NCBI GenBank assembly: GCA_949592205.1
Contig: CATIUR010000003.1
Location: 85,660,501-85,724,500, forward strand
Length of the DNA stretch: 64,000 nucleotides
Origin: Helichrysum umbraculigerum
Lineage: Eukaryota; Streptophyta; Magnoliopsida; Asterales; Asteraceae
Direction: 5' to 3'
Shown here: positions 31,708 to 43,399 of the stretch, piece after piece
Numbering within the stretch: the stretch's first letter is position 1
How the letters are laid out: each line of letters starts with the position of its first letter
The notes under the pieces: generated by a model
What the model was told of the DNA's origin: nothing
Databases searched by the model: none
The model's input: the letters and a program-made list of their open reading frames with translations, nothing else
Program-made: the position numbers and the translations under genes

Positions 31708-34700
31708 ATGTCAACACCCTATCCTGATTGGACCCAACTTTTGGCTGTTCCTTCACCTACGAACCACTTACCTTCCTCAAAACAACTTTTACCACTTTTC
31801 ATGCTTGAACAAAACCTTGTAAACAAAAGAGATGCTGAAGTTCAAGACAACATTGACGCCATGATAAAGATTTCAGAAAAATTAACTTCTAACATGGAAT
31901 CTATTTTGAAAAACTTAAGTTTTATTGAGGAAAGTACGTCGGTAATCACTAATGACACTAACCATTCACCGAGTGATGACGTGTTGATCGTCACTACGGG
32001 AGGAAAAATAACCAAAGTTGATCCACCACCACCAGATAACACTCCTGAAAACACTTATTCGCCCTCACCTACACCAAGTGAACATGTGTCCATTGACATC
32101 CCTGTCACAACACCTGATCCATCACCAACCAAAACTCCGGATAATGTACCTCGCACGAGAATACCTTATCCCGGTAGACTTAAAAAGGAAAAGCAAGAAG
32201 CCCAATTCGGTAAATATCTGGAAATGTTTAAAAGCTTGCACCTGAATGTTAGACTATTAGATGCTTTAGTAGAAATGCCCACAGGTGCCAAATTCTTTAA
32301 AGAATTTCTTTCAAACAAAGAAAAACTTAGGCAAATAGTTAGTTTACCCTTAGATGCTGAATGCTCTTTAATTGTACAGCATGGTCTTCCACCTAAGTTA
32401 GGAGATACTGGACGTTTTACAATACCTTGTTTTCTCCAAGATATCCAAATTAGTAATGCCTTAGCTGACCTAGGTGCTAGTGTTAATCTTATGCCTTATT
32501 CCCTCTATAAGAAATTAGGATTAGATAACCTACTGCCTACTCGTATGACTATTCAATTAGCAGACAGATCAGTTAAACTCCCTCGAGGAATTGCTGAAGA
32601 TGTCATGGTTAAGGTCGATAAGTTCGTCTTTCCAGTAGACTTCATCATCATGGATATAGAGGAAGACACCCACATCCCACTCATCCCTGGCAGACCATTC
32701 TTAAATACTGCCAAGGCCGTAATCGACGTAAACGAAAAATCTTTAAAACTAAGAGTCGGGAAAGAGGAGGTCACCTTTAATGTCGATCGATTAATGAAGC
32801 AACCTCTGGAAGAGGACCTCGGTTTGTGCGATAATATGCAGGACATTTTTGATGAACATCTCCACGAAGTGTTAGCACTATCCAGCCAGAACCCGATACC
32901 TACCACGGTAGTCACCGTTCGAAGATTATATAACGAGGATCCTGGGCTGCAGTCCGCAATCACTTCGCCAGCAAAGTCTGAAGAACTTCTATTTTCCTTG
33001 TTTGAAAAGAAGCTATCTTGCACCAGTGGCAAAACGATAGCCGTCCCATTGGGATGCGGTACACCGATACTTTGGCTAAAAAGAGATACAACCACACTCG
33101 ATGCCCCGAATCCAGCTCCTTCAATTAAAGAAATCCTGGATTCCTTCAAAGGGATGAGTATTGAGCCACCACCATTTGAATCTCAATTAATCAACCAACC
33201 CGAACCTCTATCATTTCGAAACCCTGAATTAACCATAAACCAATCCTCAACCGCTCAATTTCAAGAATTCCAATTCACCGACGACGGAGAAATTATTCTC
33301 ACCCGAAATGACGAAGTGTCCTCATCATCGGTCAACAAATACGAGCTAAAAACGAACGAATTCTCAAACCAAACCGAATGGGTCGAAATCGCATCAATCT
33401 CTACATCCGAACCTGAGATAGACGAGGCACCCTTCCAAGCTGAATATGAGAAGCTGAATAGAGACGAAATAGCTAGAATGAAGCCGTCTATTGAGGAACC
33501 ACCAAACTTGGAATTAAAGGAATTACCACCTCACCTTGAATACGCTTACCTCCAAGGAACCTCCCAACTCCCGGTGATAATCTCAAAGGAGTTGAAACCA
33601 AAAGAGAAAGCCCAACTAGTTGATGTGTTGAAATCACACAAGAAGGCAATCGCATGGAAAATTTCTGACATACAAGGAATTAGTCCTAACTATTGCACTC
33701 ATAAGATCCTGATGGAGAATGATTTCAAACCATCCGTTCAAAGGCAGCGACGAGTAAACCCTAAAATTCAAGACGTAGTGAAACAAGAGGTTATCAAACT
33801 CTTGGATGCTGGACTAATATACCCAATATCTGACTCGCCTTGGGTTAGCCATGTTCAAGTCGTCCCAAATAAAGGAGGAATGACGGTCATTACAAACGAA
33901 GAAAATGAGCTCATACCAACTCGGACCGTCACCGGTTGGAGGGTTTGTATTGACTACCGGAAGTTAAACGAAGCAACTCGCAAGGATCACTTTCCACTTC
34001 CGTTTATTGACCAAATGCTCGAGAGGCTGTCGGGAAACGAATTCTACTGTTTTCTTGATGGATTCTCCGGTTACTTCCAAATTCCGCTCGATCCAAAAGA
34101 CCAGGAGAAGACAACGTTTACATGCCCGTATGGAACATTCGCATATCGACGAATGCCATTTGGATTATGCAATGCACCTGCAACATTTCAGAGATGCATG
34201 GTTGCAATTTTCCATGACATGATCGAACAATGCATGGAAGTCTTCATGGACGACTTCTCTGTCTTTGGAGACTCTTTTGCATCTTGTTTATCCAACCTCG
34301 ATAGAATGCTCACCAAGTGTGAAGAATCAAATCTCGTCTTGAATTGGGAAAAGTGCCACTTTATGGTAAAGGAAGGAATAGTCTTAGGACATAGAATATC
34401 AAAGTCAGGAATCGAAGTAGACAAAGCCAAAGTTGAAACCATTGCGAAACTTCCACCACCCACCAACGTTAAAGCCATTCGAAGTTTCCTAGGCCACGCT
34501 GGGTTCTACCGTCATTTTATCAAGGACTTCTCCAAGATCTCTCGACCTTTAACCCACCTTTTAGGAAAAGACATCAAATTCGCATTTGACGAAAGTTGTA
34601 TGAAAGCCTTTGACTACCTAAAGAAAGAGCTAACTAATGCACCAATCATGGTCGCTCCGGACTGGAGCCTTCCATTTGAAATCATGTGCGATGCAAGCGA

Positions 34701-36419
34701 TTTCGCTGTAGGGGCAGTTCTCGGGCAACGGAAGGATAATCACTTTCGACCAATCTACTACGCTAGCAAAACTCTCACAGATGCTCAAGAGAATTATACA
34801 ACCACCGAAAAGGAGCTGCTGGCTGTAGTATTCGCCTTTGATAAATTTCGATCCTACCTGATATTGTCAAAGACAATAGTGTACACGGATCACTCAGCTC
34901 TGAAATACCTCTTCAAGAAGCAAGACGCAAAACCAAGACTGTTACGATGGATTCTACTCCTACAAGAATTTGACCTTGAAATAAAAGATAAAAAGGGAGC
35001 AGAGAATGTCGCTGCAGACCATCTGAGTCGACTTGAAAATCCATTAATGGAACAACTTGCAGAAGGGGACATCAAAGATCGATTTCCAGAAGAACAGTTA
35101 ATGAGTTTAGGAGGACAATTGCAAGGATCACAATTCACGGATGATCCTTGGTTTGCAGACATCGCAAATTTCGTAGTTGGAGGGATCACAAGAAAAGGAA
35201 TGCCGTCATCACAAAGACAAAGGTTCTTCCGCGACGTCAAGCACTACTTTTGGGATGATCCATATCTGTTTAAGGTTTGTCCCGACCAGATTATAAGAAG
35301 ATGTGTCGATGGAAGGGAAGCCGAACACATCCTCCATCAAAGCCATCATGGACCCACCGGAGGACACCACGCAGCCAACTTGACAGCAAAGAAAGTATAC
35401 GACTCAGGATTCTACTGGCCAACTATTTTCAGAGACGCACAAGACTTGGTGAAACGTTGCGATATTTGCCAAAGGTTTGGAAATATCACAACGCGTAACG
35501 AAATGCCGTTAACGAATATCCAAGCATGTGAAATATTCGATATATGGGGATTAGATTTCATGGGACCATTTCCGAAATCTTACGGAAAAGAATACATTCT
35601 AGTAGCTGTCGACTACGTATCCAGATGGGCAGAAGTTCAAGCCTTTCCAACGAATGACTCAAGAGTAGTGACCAAGTTCTTAAAACAGCTGTTCTGTCGG
35701 TTTGGAACACCTCGAGCGATCATCAGTGATCGAGGCACGCACTTTTGCAATACTCAGTTTATGAAATTATTGCAACAGTATGGTGTTACTCACAAGACCT
35801 CTACGCCTACCACCCGCAAACGAATGGGCAAGCAGAAATTACAAACCGAGCACTAAAAAGAATCTTGGAGCGAACAGTAGGTCAACACAAGGAAATATGG
35901 GTAGATAAGCTAGATGATGCTTTATGGGCATTTCGGACGGCTTATAAAACGCCATTAGGAACAACTCCCTATAGGCTCGTGTATGGTAAAGCATGTCATC
36001 TCCCGATTGAACTTGAATACAAAGCTTACTGGGCATTGAAGAACTGTAGTTTAGATCCTACGATAACGGGAACACACCGGAGAATGCAACTGAATGAACA
36101 AGCAGAGTTAAGGAACCAAGCTTATGAAAGTTCTTGCAAATTTAAGGAAAGAACCAAACTGCTCCACGATTCCAAGCTCCGCCCCACACGCTTCAATCCA
36201 GGTGATAAAGTTCTACTATTTAACTCCCGATTTAAAAAGTTTTCTGGTAAGTTCAAAACACGATGGAGCGGCCCTTTTACAATCTCTAAAGTATTTCCTT
36301 ATGGTGCCATAGAACTCGAGGCTCCAGACGGAAATTTCAAAGTAAACGGTCACCGATTAAAACACTACGTAGAAGACTTTCCCTCAACTGAGGAAGTCTA
36401 CAACTACGAATCGTCTTAA
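31708..36419 (+). pseudogene. pol: gag-pol of Athila C (capsid deleted, one frameshift)
   Basis: A 1382-codon frame from 31708 (MSTPYPDWTQ) to 35856. It starts in the gag linker: the roughly 200-residue capsid block of A's gag is absent. Protease LADLGASVNLMP lies at about residue 251. Reverse transcriptase has RVCIDYRKLNEATRKDHF and the active site FMDDFS (about residue 846). RNase H has MCDASDFAVGAVLGQ and YTDHSALKYLF. Integrase zinc-binding HQSHHGPTGGHH and CDICQRFG and core GLDFMGPFP and IISDRGTHFC follow. One base is missing near 35806-35812, just before the catalytic Glu. The remainder, HPQTNGQAE to the end, is open in another frame (to 36419). Otherwise it is the best-preserved pol here. 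Without capsid it would need gag in trans. Confidence 0.95.
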
Positions 36420-36612
36420 TAAATTAGTAGTTATCAAAGAGTCAAGCTACGAGACTCGATAAACAAAGCGCTCTTGGGAGGCACCCCAAGCCTATCGTAT
36501 GTTTTTAGCATTAATTTTCTTTTACTGTTGTGTTTAAGCTAATCCAATTTTCTATGCAGTACCTCATAAAGGACTAATGATCTTAGACCATTAACCTTTT
36601 ATATTTTGCAGG
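36420..36612 (+). other. Spacer before third ORF of C, with acceptor-like site
   Basis: Contains CTTGGGAGGCACCCCAAGCC (about 36473-36492), shared inverted with A. It ends TATATTTTGCAG directly before G-ATG at 36613, a good 3' splice site consensus, suggesting the third ORF may be made from a spliced RNA (inference). Confidence 0.6.
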
Positions 36613-37275
36613 ATGAGTTCGCAGTCAGACAGAGCACGAGCCCTTAGTCAAAGACGCTCGCATACCATGCACCACTACCTGAGTTCATCACCGGGTAGTA
36701 GCATGAGGACTGTCAGAGGATCCCAGTCACCACCTCCTAGTTTGGATGAGATCTCGGCAGACTTGGTGGAGGTGCTCGTTCAGGAGTCATTCCTGTTACG
36801 TCCCATCCAGGCCAGGTTACTTTCATCTCACCGACCAGCGGGACAGACCGCAGGGACCTCCAGAGTACCCATCTTCGAGCATGGGGTTACTACTGCGAAC
36901 CCTGCTGTCACTTGGTCTATACTGAGAGCCCTTGAGATCCAGCACACCGCCATCTCTGAGATCCACACTGCTTTGGGCCTTACCTCTACGCCTGTGTGCC
37001 CGTTTCAGATGGGACCTGATCCCGCTCCGCACATTCCACCATGGGATTTATTCCCATCTTGGAGCTTGACTGTGCAGGACCACCCCACTTTTATGGCCCC
37101 ACTAGAGGAGGAGGCTGCTGCACTGGATGCTTGGATCCAGGATCCAGAGGATGGTGCTGCATCTCCTGTCTATACCTTCGAGGAGTCAGCATCTCCTACA
37201 TCGATCGTGGAAAACACGATCTTTATGGATGATGACTTCACCGAATGGGAGGCGCTCTATGCTGACACGGATTAG
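36613..37275 (+). CDS. Third ORF of Athila C (unknown function)
   Basis: This 220-codon intact ORF follows integrase. The N-terminus is polar with Arg and Ser (SQSDRARALSQRRSH). The middle carries GVTTANPAVTWSILRALEIQ and GPDPAPHIPPWDLFP, matching A and B. The end is acidic (MDDDFTEWEALYADTD) but lacks the exact DDLL(D/E)DF of A and B. No signal peptide, membrane helix or known domain is seen, so an envelope role is not supported. It keeps its frame while gag and pol are damaged. An acceptor-like TTTTGCAG touches the start codon. Alternatives: accessory regulator or RNA/DNA-binding cofactor (speculative). Confidence 0.8.
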   Translation: MSSQSDRARALSQRRSHTMHHYLSSSPGSSMRTVRGSQSPPPSLDEISADLVEVLVQESFLLRPIQARLLSSHRPAGQTAGTSRVPIFEHGVTTANPAVTWSILRALEIQHTAISEIHTALGLTSTPVCPFQMGPDPAPHIPPWDLFPSWSLTVQDHPTFMAPLEEEAAALDAWIQDPEDGAASPVYTFEESASPTSIVENTIFMDDDFTEWEALYADTD

Positions 37276-38945
37276 CTACTTTTAGTTATTATTATTTATA
37301 TTTGGTATTAACTTGTTTTAACATTTGTGTCTCATGAAGAATGTGTACTACGCAGAATTGAAAATAGAATTTGCGGAACAAGTTCATTCTTAATGAGCCT
37401 GGTCCATCTTCAGCAAATTCACATACACTTGAACCTGGTCCTTTAAATCCAGTGGCATCACACGTAGCGCAAGGAAGTATCTCTTCTAACCTTACTTTGC
37501 TTGAACCACACAAGAATTTTAAGAAAAACTCTAAGTGTGGGATTATTACCCACAAATGGAGAATAACTTTGAAAATATTGATCCGTATTAAAACTCTAAG
37601 TGTGGGATTAACCTAACTTAGAGAACATTAGGGACAATGTTCTTTTAAGTGTGGTATAGCAGTAGCATTCACTACTGTATTGCAACATAAACGCTTGATC
37701 AAACCTCTTAGCAAAAACTCATATTTTCAGCAAAAGTTTTCAAAATTTTTCTTGGAAAGCCCAAAAAGGGTATTTTCGATCAACAAAAATCCGAATGGTT
37801 TGGCAAATCGACTACGACAGGTAAAACTCTTTGATAAATTTCCAAACTGAGTTTCAAACAAGCAATAGCATGACTAGGCACAAAACCACCAAAATTAAGT
37901 GAGGAATTTTGAGCCACGCAAAAGCATTCACTTTAATGCTTCACTTATTCGTTTGTGAGTGTGCCGATGTATGCCTTCTCGAGTCAGAACTTGCTCGATG
38001 AATGCAATTCGAAACTACAAAAGTGAGCGTCATACGTGACGAAGGTGCAATTAGAGGATCTTGACATTCACTAGGATAGAACCCTCTCGTGAAACCCCCG
38101 TTTTCAAGACTAACCCTGCCAATGTCCATTTTCGGCATTGAAGATCATTTAGAAAACCTGTTGAACCTCAGCCTTTTCATTTCAAATATTCACTTCAAAA
38201 ACAACCCTCTCTTTTCACATCTTTTGGCCATAGCCTAAGTGTCTGTTCTGTCAGCAAAGCCACTACAAGAGGAAAAATTCTAAAAGGAATCCCCAAAAGA
38301 ACGTCATCCACGGAAGGACTCCAAGGAAAGCAGACAAAGCTGCCAAAGAAATAAAAAATCTACAAGACCCAAGGATCATTTAAAGCCGAGGAAAATGTTA
38401 TTCAAAGAAGAAAAATTACGAAAAGGCTCTCAAAGAGAGATATCCAGAAAGAGGTACTATCTAAAAACGTCAAAGACAAGTCATCCCAGACAACTCTTAG
38501 GCTATATCAAACTCCAATTCAAACCACCTACCAAAGTCCTTATCCCGTACACCGTCTTCACCCTCTTACGAATGTCTAGGGATAATTAGCACCATCCTCA
38601 CTTAAGTATTGTAGATTTGATTCTCGATCAAGCTTATGACAACGGAAGAGCTACATGACTGGCCCTGAGTGATTTAGAAGTTAGGAAACCCGATACACTT
38701 GAGTGAATTGAGTGACCACCTGTGAGGGCCCCAGTCATGTATATCTTACATTTATGAAGATTGAAAAGAAAGCTTGCTAGAACCAAAAGTTTGGGGAAAC
38801 ATCAAGGGATGGAACTTTGTCCGAAATCTTTTTACCAACCCTGCAGGAACTAAAGTTCTCCGAAATACGAAGACACCCCTCCAGCTTTTTCCAGATTTGA
38901 TGAAGACTTGCTTGAGGACAAGCAAAATTCTAAGTGTGGGATACT
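37276..38945 (+). other. 3' non-coding region of Athila C with polypurine tract
   Basis: No gene. AAGTGTGGGAT boxes lie at about 37533, 37601 and 38933, with a variant at 37647. A hairpin is at 37623-37642 (GAACATT/AATGTTC around AGGGAC). The end, GAGGACAAGCAAAATTCTAA followed by GTGTGGGATACT, is the Athila-type plus-strand primer region. Part of 37880-38170 is shared with A and B; 38220-38760 is not found in the incomplete 3' ends of A or B. Confidence 0.75.
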
Positions 38946-41316
38946 TGATATCGCGTAAAAAGTCACGTTTTTACTACCGATATCTCTCTCATTTTGGAAC
39001 GATTCTTGGCATATTAATTTAAAAACATTACAAATCAGTAACATTATGCCAAGATGGTTAAAACAAGGTTGCACGAGAAAAATCAAGCAAAACGGATTTA
39101 AAACGAAGATTCCACACACGTTTGAAGATTCAAGGCATAAAAACGAGATTTCAAGACTAAAGAACCCTCCACCAACATCCACTATTTTCTAGATGTTTGT
39201 TTTCAAAATTCGAATCCAATAGAAGAAGAATCAACCAAAACGGGTAAAGAATGAAGATTTCACGCCCTCCAGAAGATCCAAATGATCCGAACGCAATATC
39301 TCGAGCTAGGGATCTCATCTCAGGGCCTATCCTATATCAAAATCTTTGTTTTTGAATTACGAATCCAACAAAAAAAGAATCAACTCAAACGGGCGTATAA
39401 CGAAGAAAACACGCACGAATCAGCAAACGAAGCAAAAGACCGCGCAACGGGGCGGGGGTGGGCCCACAGACGCCGGCCACACCTTGGGCGGCACTGGCCT
39501 CCCCTGTTCCGCCTCGGTTTCGGTTTTTGGTAACTTTTGGTACCTGGTGCGCCTACTTTTCGTGTTGTACGGTACCCGGTGCGCCTACTTTTCGTGTTGT
39601 ACACACCATTTTTGGAAAGCTTTCTAACATGCACCTCATGGTGCTAATGTGAGCCAAAGCTCACCTATAAATAGGTTGCCTAGGTTCATTTGTAAAACAC
39701 ACCAATATATGCACACTTTCTAGCATATTTCACACTTTCTCACCATCCATTCTTTTCTTTCTTTATTGTAATATTTCCTTAGTTAATTAGACTAGCTAAT
39801 TAACTAGTCAAGGAAGATTTGTACGGAGGTGCTCCCGGACGCATTTGTAGCTACGAGTTATTGTATTTCTTTATCAGGTTTTAATCTATCTTCCATATTT
39901 AACTATGTTCGTTCTTTCTTTAATAAATTTAAATATGTATGCTAGAATTGCCATGATTAGCTAAATAACTCAATTGTCTGCTATGATAGTCGTTTAGGAA
40001 AGATTTAAATATGTGATTATAATGTATGCTATGAGATTGCGGGTGCTTTGTATCATGAATAGATGTAGGAATTGAATCTTTATCGTTTATCTGCCCAACT
40101 CATGTTGTGACTGAAACCTTATCCAAAAATGAACGTAGCTAACTCATAGGGTATAGGTCACTTAGTTATACTATGTTTGATTGAATCATTGAGCTCGGCA
40201 TGGCCGTTGTTCTCTAGACCAAATTAGGATCCAAGCGACACGGAATATGGGAATAGAGGTAGATTGAGATTTAATTCAGACAGACGGTATTTTTGAGACA
40301 ACTTTCGGAATATCCTCGATTTAATTAATACATTTGTATGCTTAGGTTTAACTATTGTCTTGATTGTCTTATTGCATGTTCTTGTTTGATTGTTGCCTTA
40401 GGATTATCATACTAGTAAAATTCACCTAGACTTAATTATTGTGAAATAACATGACGGCCCCTATTCAATTGTTCTTCGATATAGTACTGGAAATGCTTAT
40501 GGCAAAGTACAAACGTATGGAAGTCGAGAACGACCGAATGTAGTTGTGTTATGGATCAATTAACAAACGTATTGCTTAAGTTTCTATTTGTAATATAAAC
40601 CACCCCTGTCTTGTTGCATACTTGAGTAATGTTGATAATTCATACGAATAAGTGATGACATCTTATCTGACCGCTTAGACCAGTTCTTCCAACTTATTCC
40701 GACGAGGGTAAAACCCGTTTACCAGATTGTTTATTCAGCAAACTATGCCATGATTCGGACGTCTACGATGATCGAGATTGGGGAATAGGATTCGAGATTA
40801 ACTGTCAGATAATATGGACATGCATTTGAGAGAACTTTCGGTGTATGTTTTAATATATTCTGCAACCCACGTGACATTCTATTTGCCTGATTGTGGACAC
40901 CTCCGCGTTAGCCCGATAGTAGGATTGTAGCAATAACTCACATTAACTTATGACTTATCCTCATTAGAACTCTTCACGCTTTAATATCACCTGAACCACT
41001 TCATAGTAGACAATCGCCTTAACTGCTGAACGCCTGAAGTAACCTCCATTTCTGATTTAATTTAGTTTAATCTTAGAATAGAAAACTCAAAACCCAAACC
41101 AACTCTCTTTCGCCCTAGCTAAATTCATAAAAGTCTCTAAATTCTCCTAGTTTCAATTCGTCGCGCTTTGAAGAACGATCCTAGGTCATACTTATCCTTG
41201 CTAGCCCTTAGATTAGCAATAGTAGTAACCCTAGGCCCCAGCCTTATAAATTTAAAACCCACTGCTGGTGCCCGGATAGTCATCGTTAACGACACCGACC
41301 TGTTCGGGCGCCAACA
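38946..41316 (+). repeat. Right LTR of C
   Basis: 2371 bp from TGATATCGCG to GCGCCAACA, followed by ATTTC. TATAAATA is at 39666-39673. A 32-bp tandem duplication (39539-39570 and 39571-39602) is absent from the left LTR. It holds the uninverted original of the left LTR inversion (39899-40001). Confidence 0.95.
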
Positions 41317-42337
41317 ATTTCATAACCAAACTACCAAAGTCATCGAGCGGTTGCGATACCATTTGGGTGATCGTCGATCGTCTCACAAAATCTGCTCATT
41401 TCCTTGCGATCAAGGAAACCGACAAAATAGAACGCCTCACTCGAATCTATCTGAAAGAAATCGAAACCCGACACGGAGTTCCCATCTCAATTATCTCTGA
41501 TAGAGATAGTCGTTTCACATCTCACTTTTGGCAATCACTTCAGAAATCGTTGGGTACTCGTCTGGATATGAGTACTGCATACAACCCTCAAACCGACGGC
41601 CAAAGTGAACGAACAATTCAAACACTGGAAGACATGCTACGAGCTTGCGTGGTTGACTTCGCTGTAAACTGGGAAAAACATTTACCGTTGTGCGAGTTTT
41701 CGTACAACAGCAGTTATCATAGCAGCATTAAGGTTGCACCTTTCGAGGCACTGTATGGTCTTAAGTGCCGCTCGCCTATCTGTTAGACCGAAGTGGGAGA
41801 CAGTCAACTCACTGGTCCTGAACTCATACACGAAACAACCGAGAAAATCTTCGAGATTCGAAACAAACTCAAAGCCGCACGTGATCGTCAGAAAAGTTAT
41901 GCTGACGTGAGACCCAAACCGCTCGAGTTCCAGGTTGGGGATCGAGTGCTCTTAAAAGTATTGCCTTGGAAAGGCGTAATCCGATTCAGCAAACGCGGGA
42001 AGTTAAATCCCAGGTACATTGGACCATTCGAGATCCTCGAGAGAATTGGCCCAGTGGCATATCGATTGCAGCTGCCATCCGAACTCAGCAGCATGTATCC
42101 CACTTTTCACATTTCTAACTTAAAGAAATGCCTGTCTGATGAGACACTGATTATCCCACTCGAAGAAATTCGTATTGACGACAAGCTTCACTTCGTTGAA
42201 GAACCCGCCGAAATCATGGACCGTGAGGTCAAACAACTCAAACAAAGTCGTATTCCCATCGTAAAGGGCAGGTGGACTTCACGGCGTGGTCCGGAATTCA
42301 CTTGGGAACGGGAAGACCAAATGCGACTCAAGTATCC
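41317..42337 (+). pseudogene. pol: Integrase core and chromodomain end of D1
   Basis: This resumes D1 pol after element C. The catalytic triad is visible: VDRLTKSAHF (first Asp), IISDRDSRF (second), DGQSERTIQ (Glu). A stop TAG at 41784-41786 replaces what reads as Trp in related elements. The frame continues 41793 on through GDRVLLKVLPWKG and PRYIGPFEI (the GPF/Y module) to a chromodomain-like end (EPAEIMDREVKQLKQSRIP, then KGRWTSRRGPEFTWE). The chromodomain of chromoviruses guides integration to certain chromatin. The frame enters the copia insertion at TATCC (42333-42337). Confidence 0.93.
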
Positions 42338-42921
42338 TGTTGGGACATAGAGTGTGACAACAGATCTAGCTTGAAATAGGACTAGTGTAATTATTATTAT
42401 GTTTGTATATTGGTTTGGATTTGTAAAAGAATATTTGTTTTGTTAGTGATATTCGTTAAACATATTGTTTTGTTAAGTTAGACGAATAATTAAATACAAA
42501 ATAAATAATAGACGTTTGATGCGTAGCGAGTCGAGATCTCAGGTCGCAGCGAGTCGAGCTGTGAGGTGAGATCTGAACTCGCGTAGATTAAGTCTGGCGG
42601 GCCGAGCTCTGAGTTGGGCTTGGGCTGCGAGTTGGACCGAACTCGCAGGCCCATGCGAGCCGAGTTGAGCTGGACGTATATAATGTTTTACACTCCGTGA
42701 AAAACATAACTTTTGGCCATATTTCTGATCTGCAAATTCGACAAACTCAGAGAAAACTTAATCCTAACGACTAGGCTTTGACGATTTATCGTTTAAAGCT
42801 AAGTCTTATTAAACGCAATACGAACATATTCGTTGTTAGTAAGATAACACCGTATTGAGGGATTCCGCACCTTAATACTACAGATAACGAAGTTATCGAT
42901 CCTAAAACTAGGGGACTTACA
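42338..42921 (+). repeat. Left LTR of E
   Basis: Starts TGTTGGGACATAG and ends GGGGACTTACA. TATATAA at 42677-42683 is a likely TATA box. GCGAGTCGA-type motifs lie upstream of it (about 42527-42660). Confidence 0.96.
42677..42683 (+). promoter_or_regulatory. TATA box in LTR of E
   Basis: TATATAA in a GC-rich to AT-rich transition; the same box is at 56319-56325 in the right LTR. Confidence 0.65.
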
Positions 42922-42923
42922 TC

Positions 42924-42935
42924 TGGTATCAGAGC
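42924..42935 (+). other. Primer binding site of E, initiator tRNA-Met type
   Basis: TGGTATCAGAGC two bases after the left LTR, typical of copia elements. Confidence 0.93.
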
Positions 42936-43399
42936 TTTCGGGCTAAATACGAGTGTGTTCATAAGTTTTAGTATTATTGCGTTTTTGATTCGGGTCATTT
43001 TTACGTGCATTCTTGCAATACTAACGATCAAAATCATTCTCTGGACATTTTAGGGTTTGTTTACGGTCAAAATTTTAAGTTTTAGTCGTAAAAATACCTT
43101 AAAAATTCGTTTTCGGGTTTAACAGCCGTTTCGCGAGTCGAGATTAGGGTTCCAGCGTAGCCTGCGAACCGAGTTGAACTAGCGAGTCGAACTGAGGCTT
43201 GCGAGTCGAACCGAGATCCCTCGCGAATCGACATCACTTGCGAATTGACATCTTTCACAATCCGAACTGAGGCTTGCGAATTGACCAATTCTGCGAGTCG
43301 AGCTGAGATTGCGAGTCGAGCTGAGATTGCGAGTTGAGCTGAGTCTTGCGAGTTGAGTTTTCTGAATTCGCTGAAACAGTTTAATTTTACGTGTTTAAG
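42936..43399 (+). other. 5' leader of E with GCGAGTCGA-type repeats
   Basis: Non-coding. Motifs GCGAGTCGA, GCGAGTTGA and GCGAATCGA occur about ten times between 43130 and 43360, some in direct tandem (about 43291-43345). The same motif family is in the LTR and at 51040-51680. Confidence 0.8.

Larger units (their letters stand above)
29034..41316 (+). mobile_element. Element C: Athila-type Ty3/gypsy retrotransposon with rearranged 5' side
   Basis: The right side is regular: gag-pol, third ORF, non-coding region, LTR 38946-41316, then D1 target. The left side is LTR 29034-31166, then a 350-bp piece of D1 integrase (31167-31516), then only the last 29 nt of an LTR (31517-31545), then the primer site and interior. 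The D1 piece also occurs in its expected place after the right LTR. C lacks the capsid part of gag and has one integrase frameshift. Confidence 0.95.

Noticed and set aside
38220..38760. Possible short gene in the C 3' region (38395-38589).
   Set aside because: 64 codons, lysine-rich low complexity, no match to other Athila copies, lies in a long non-coding region.
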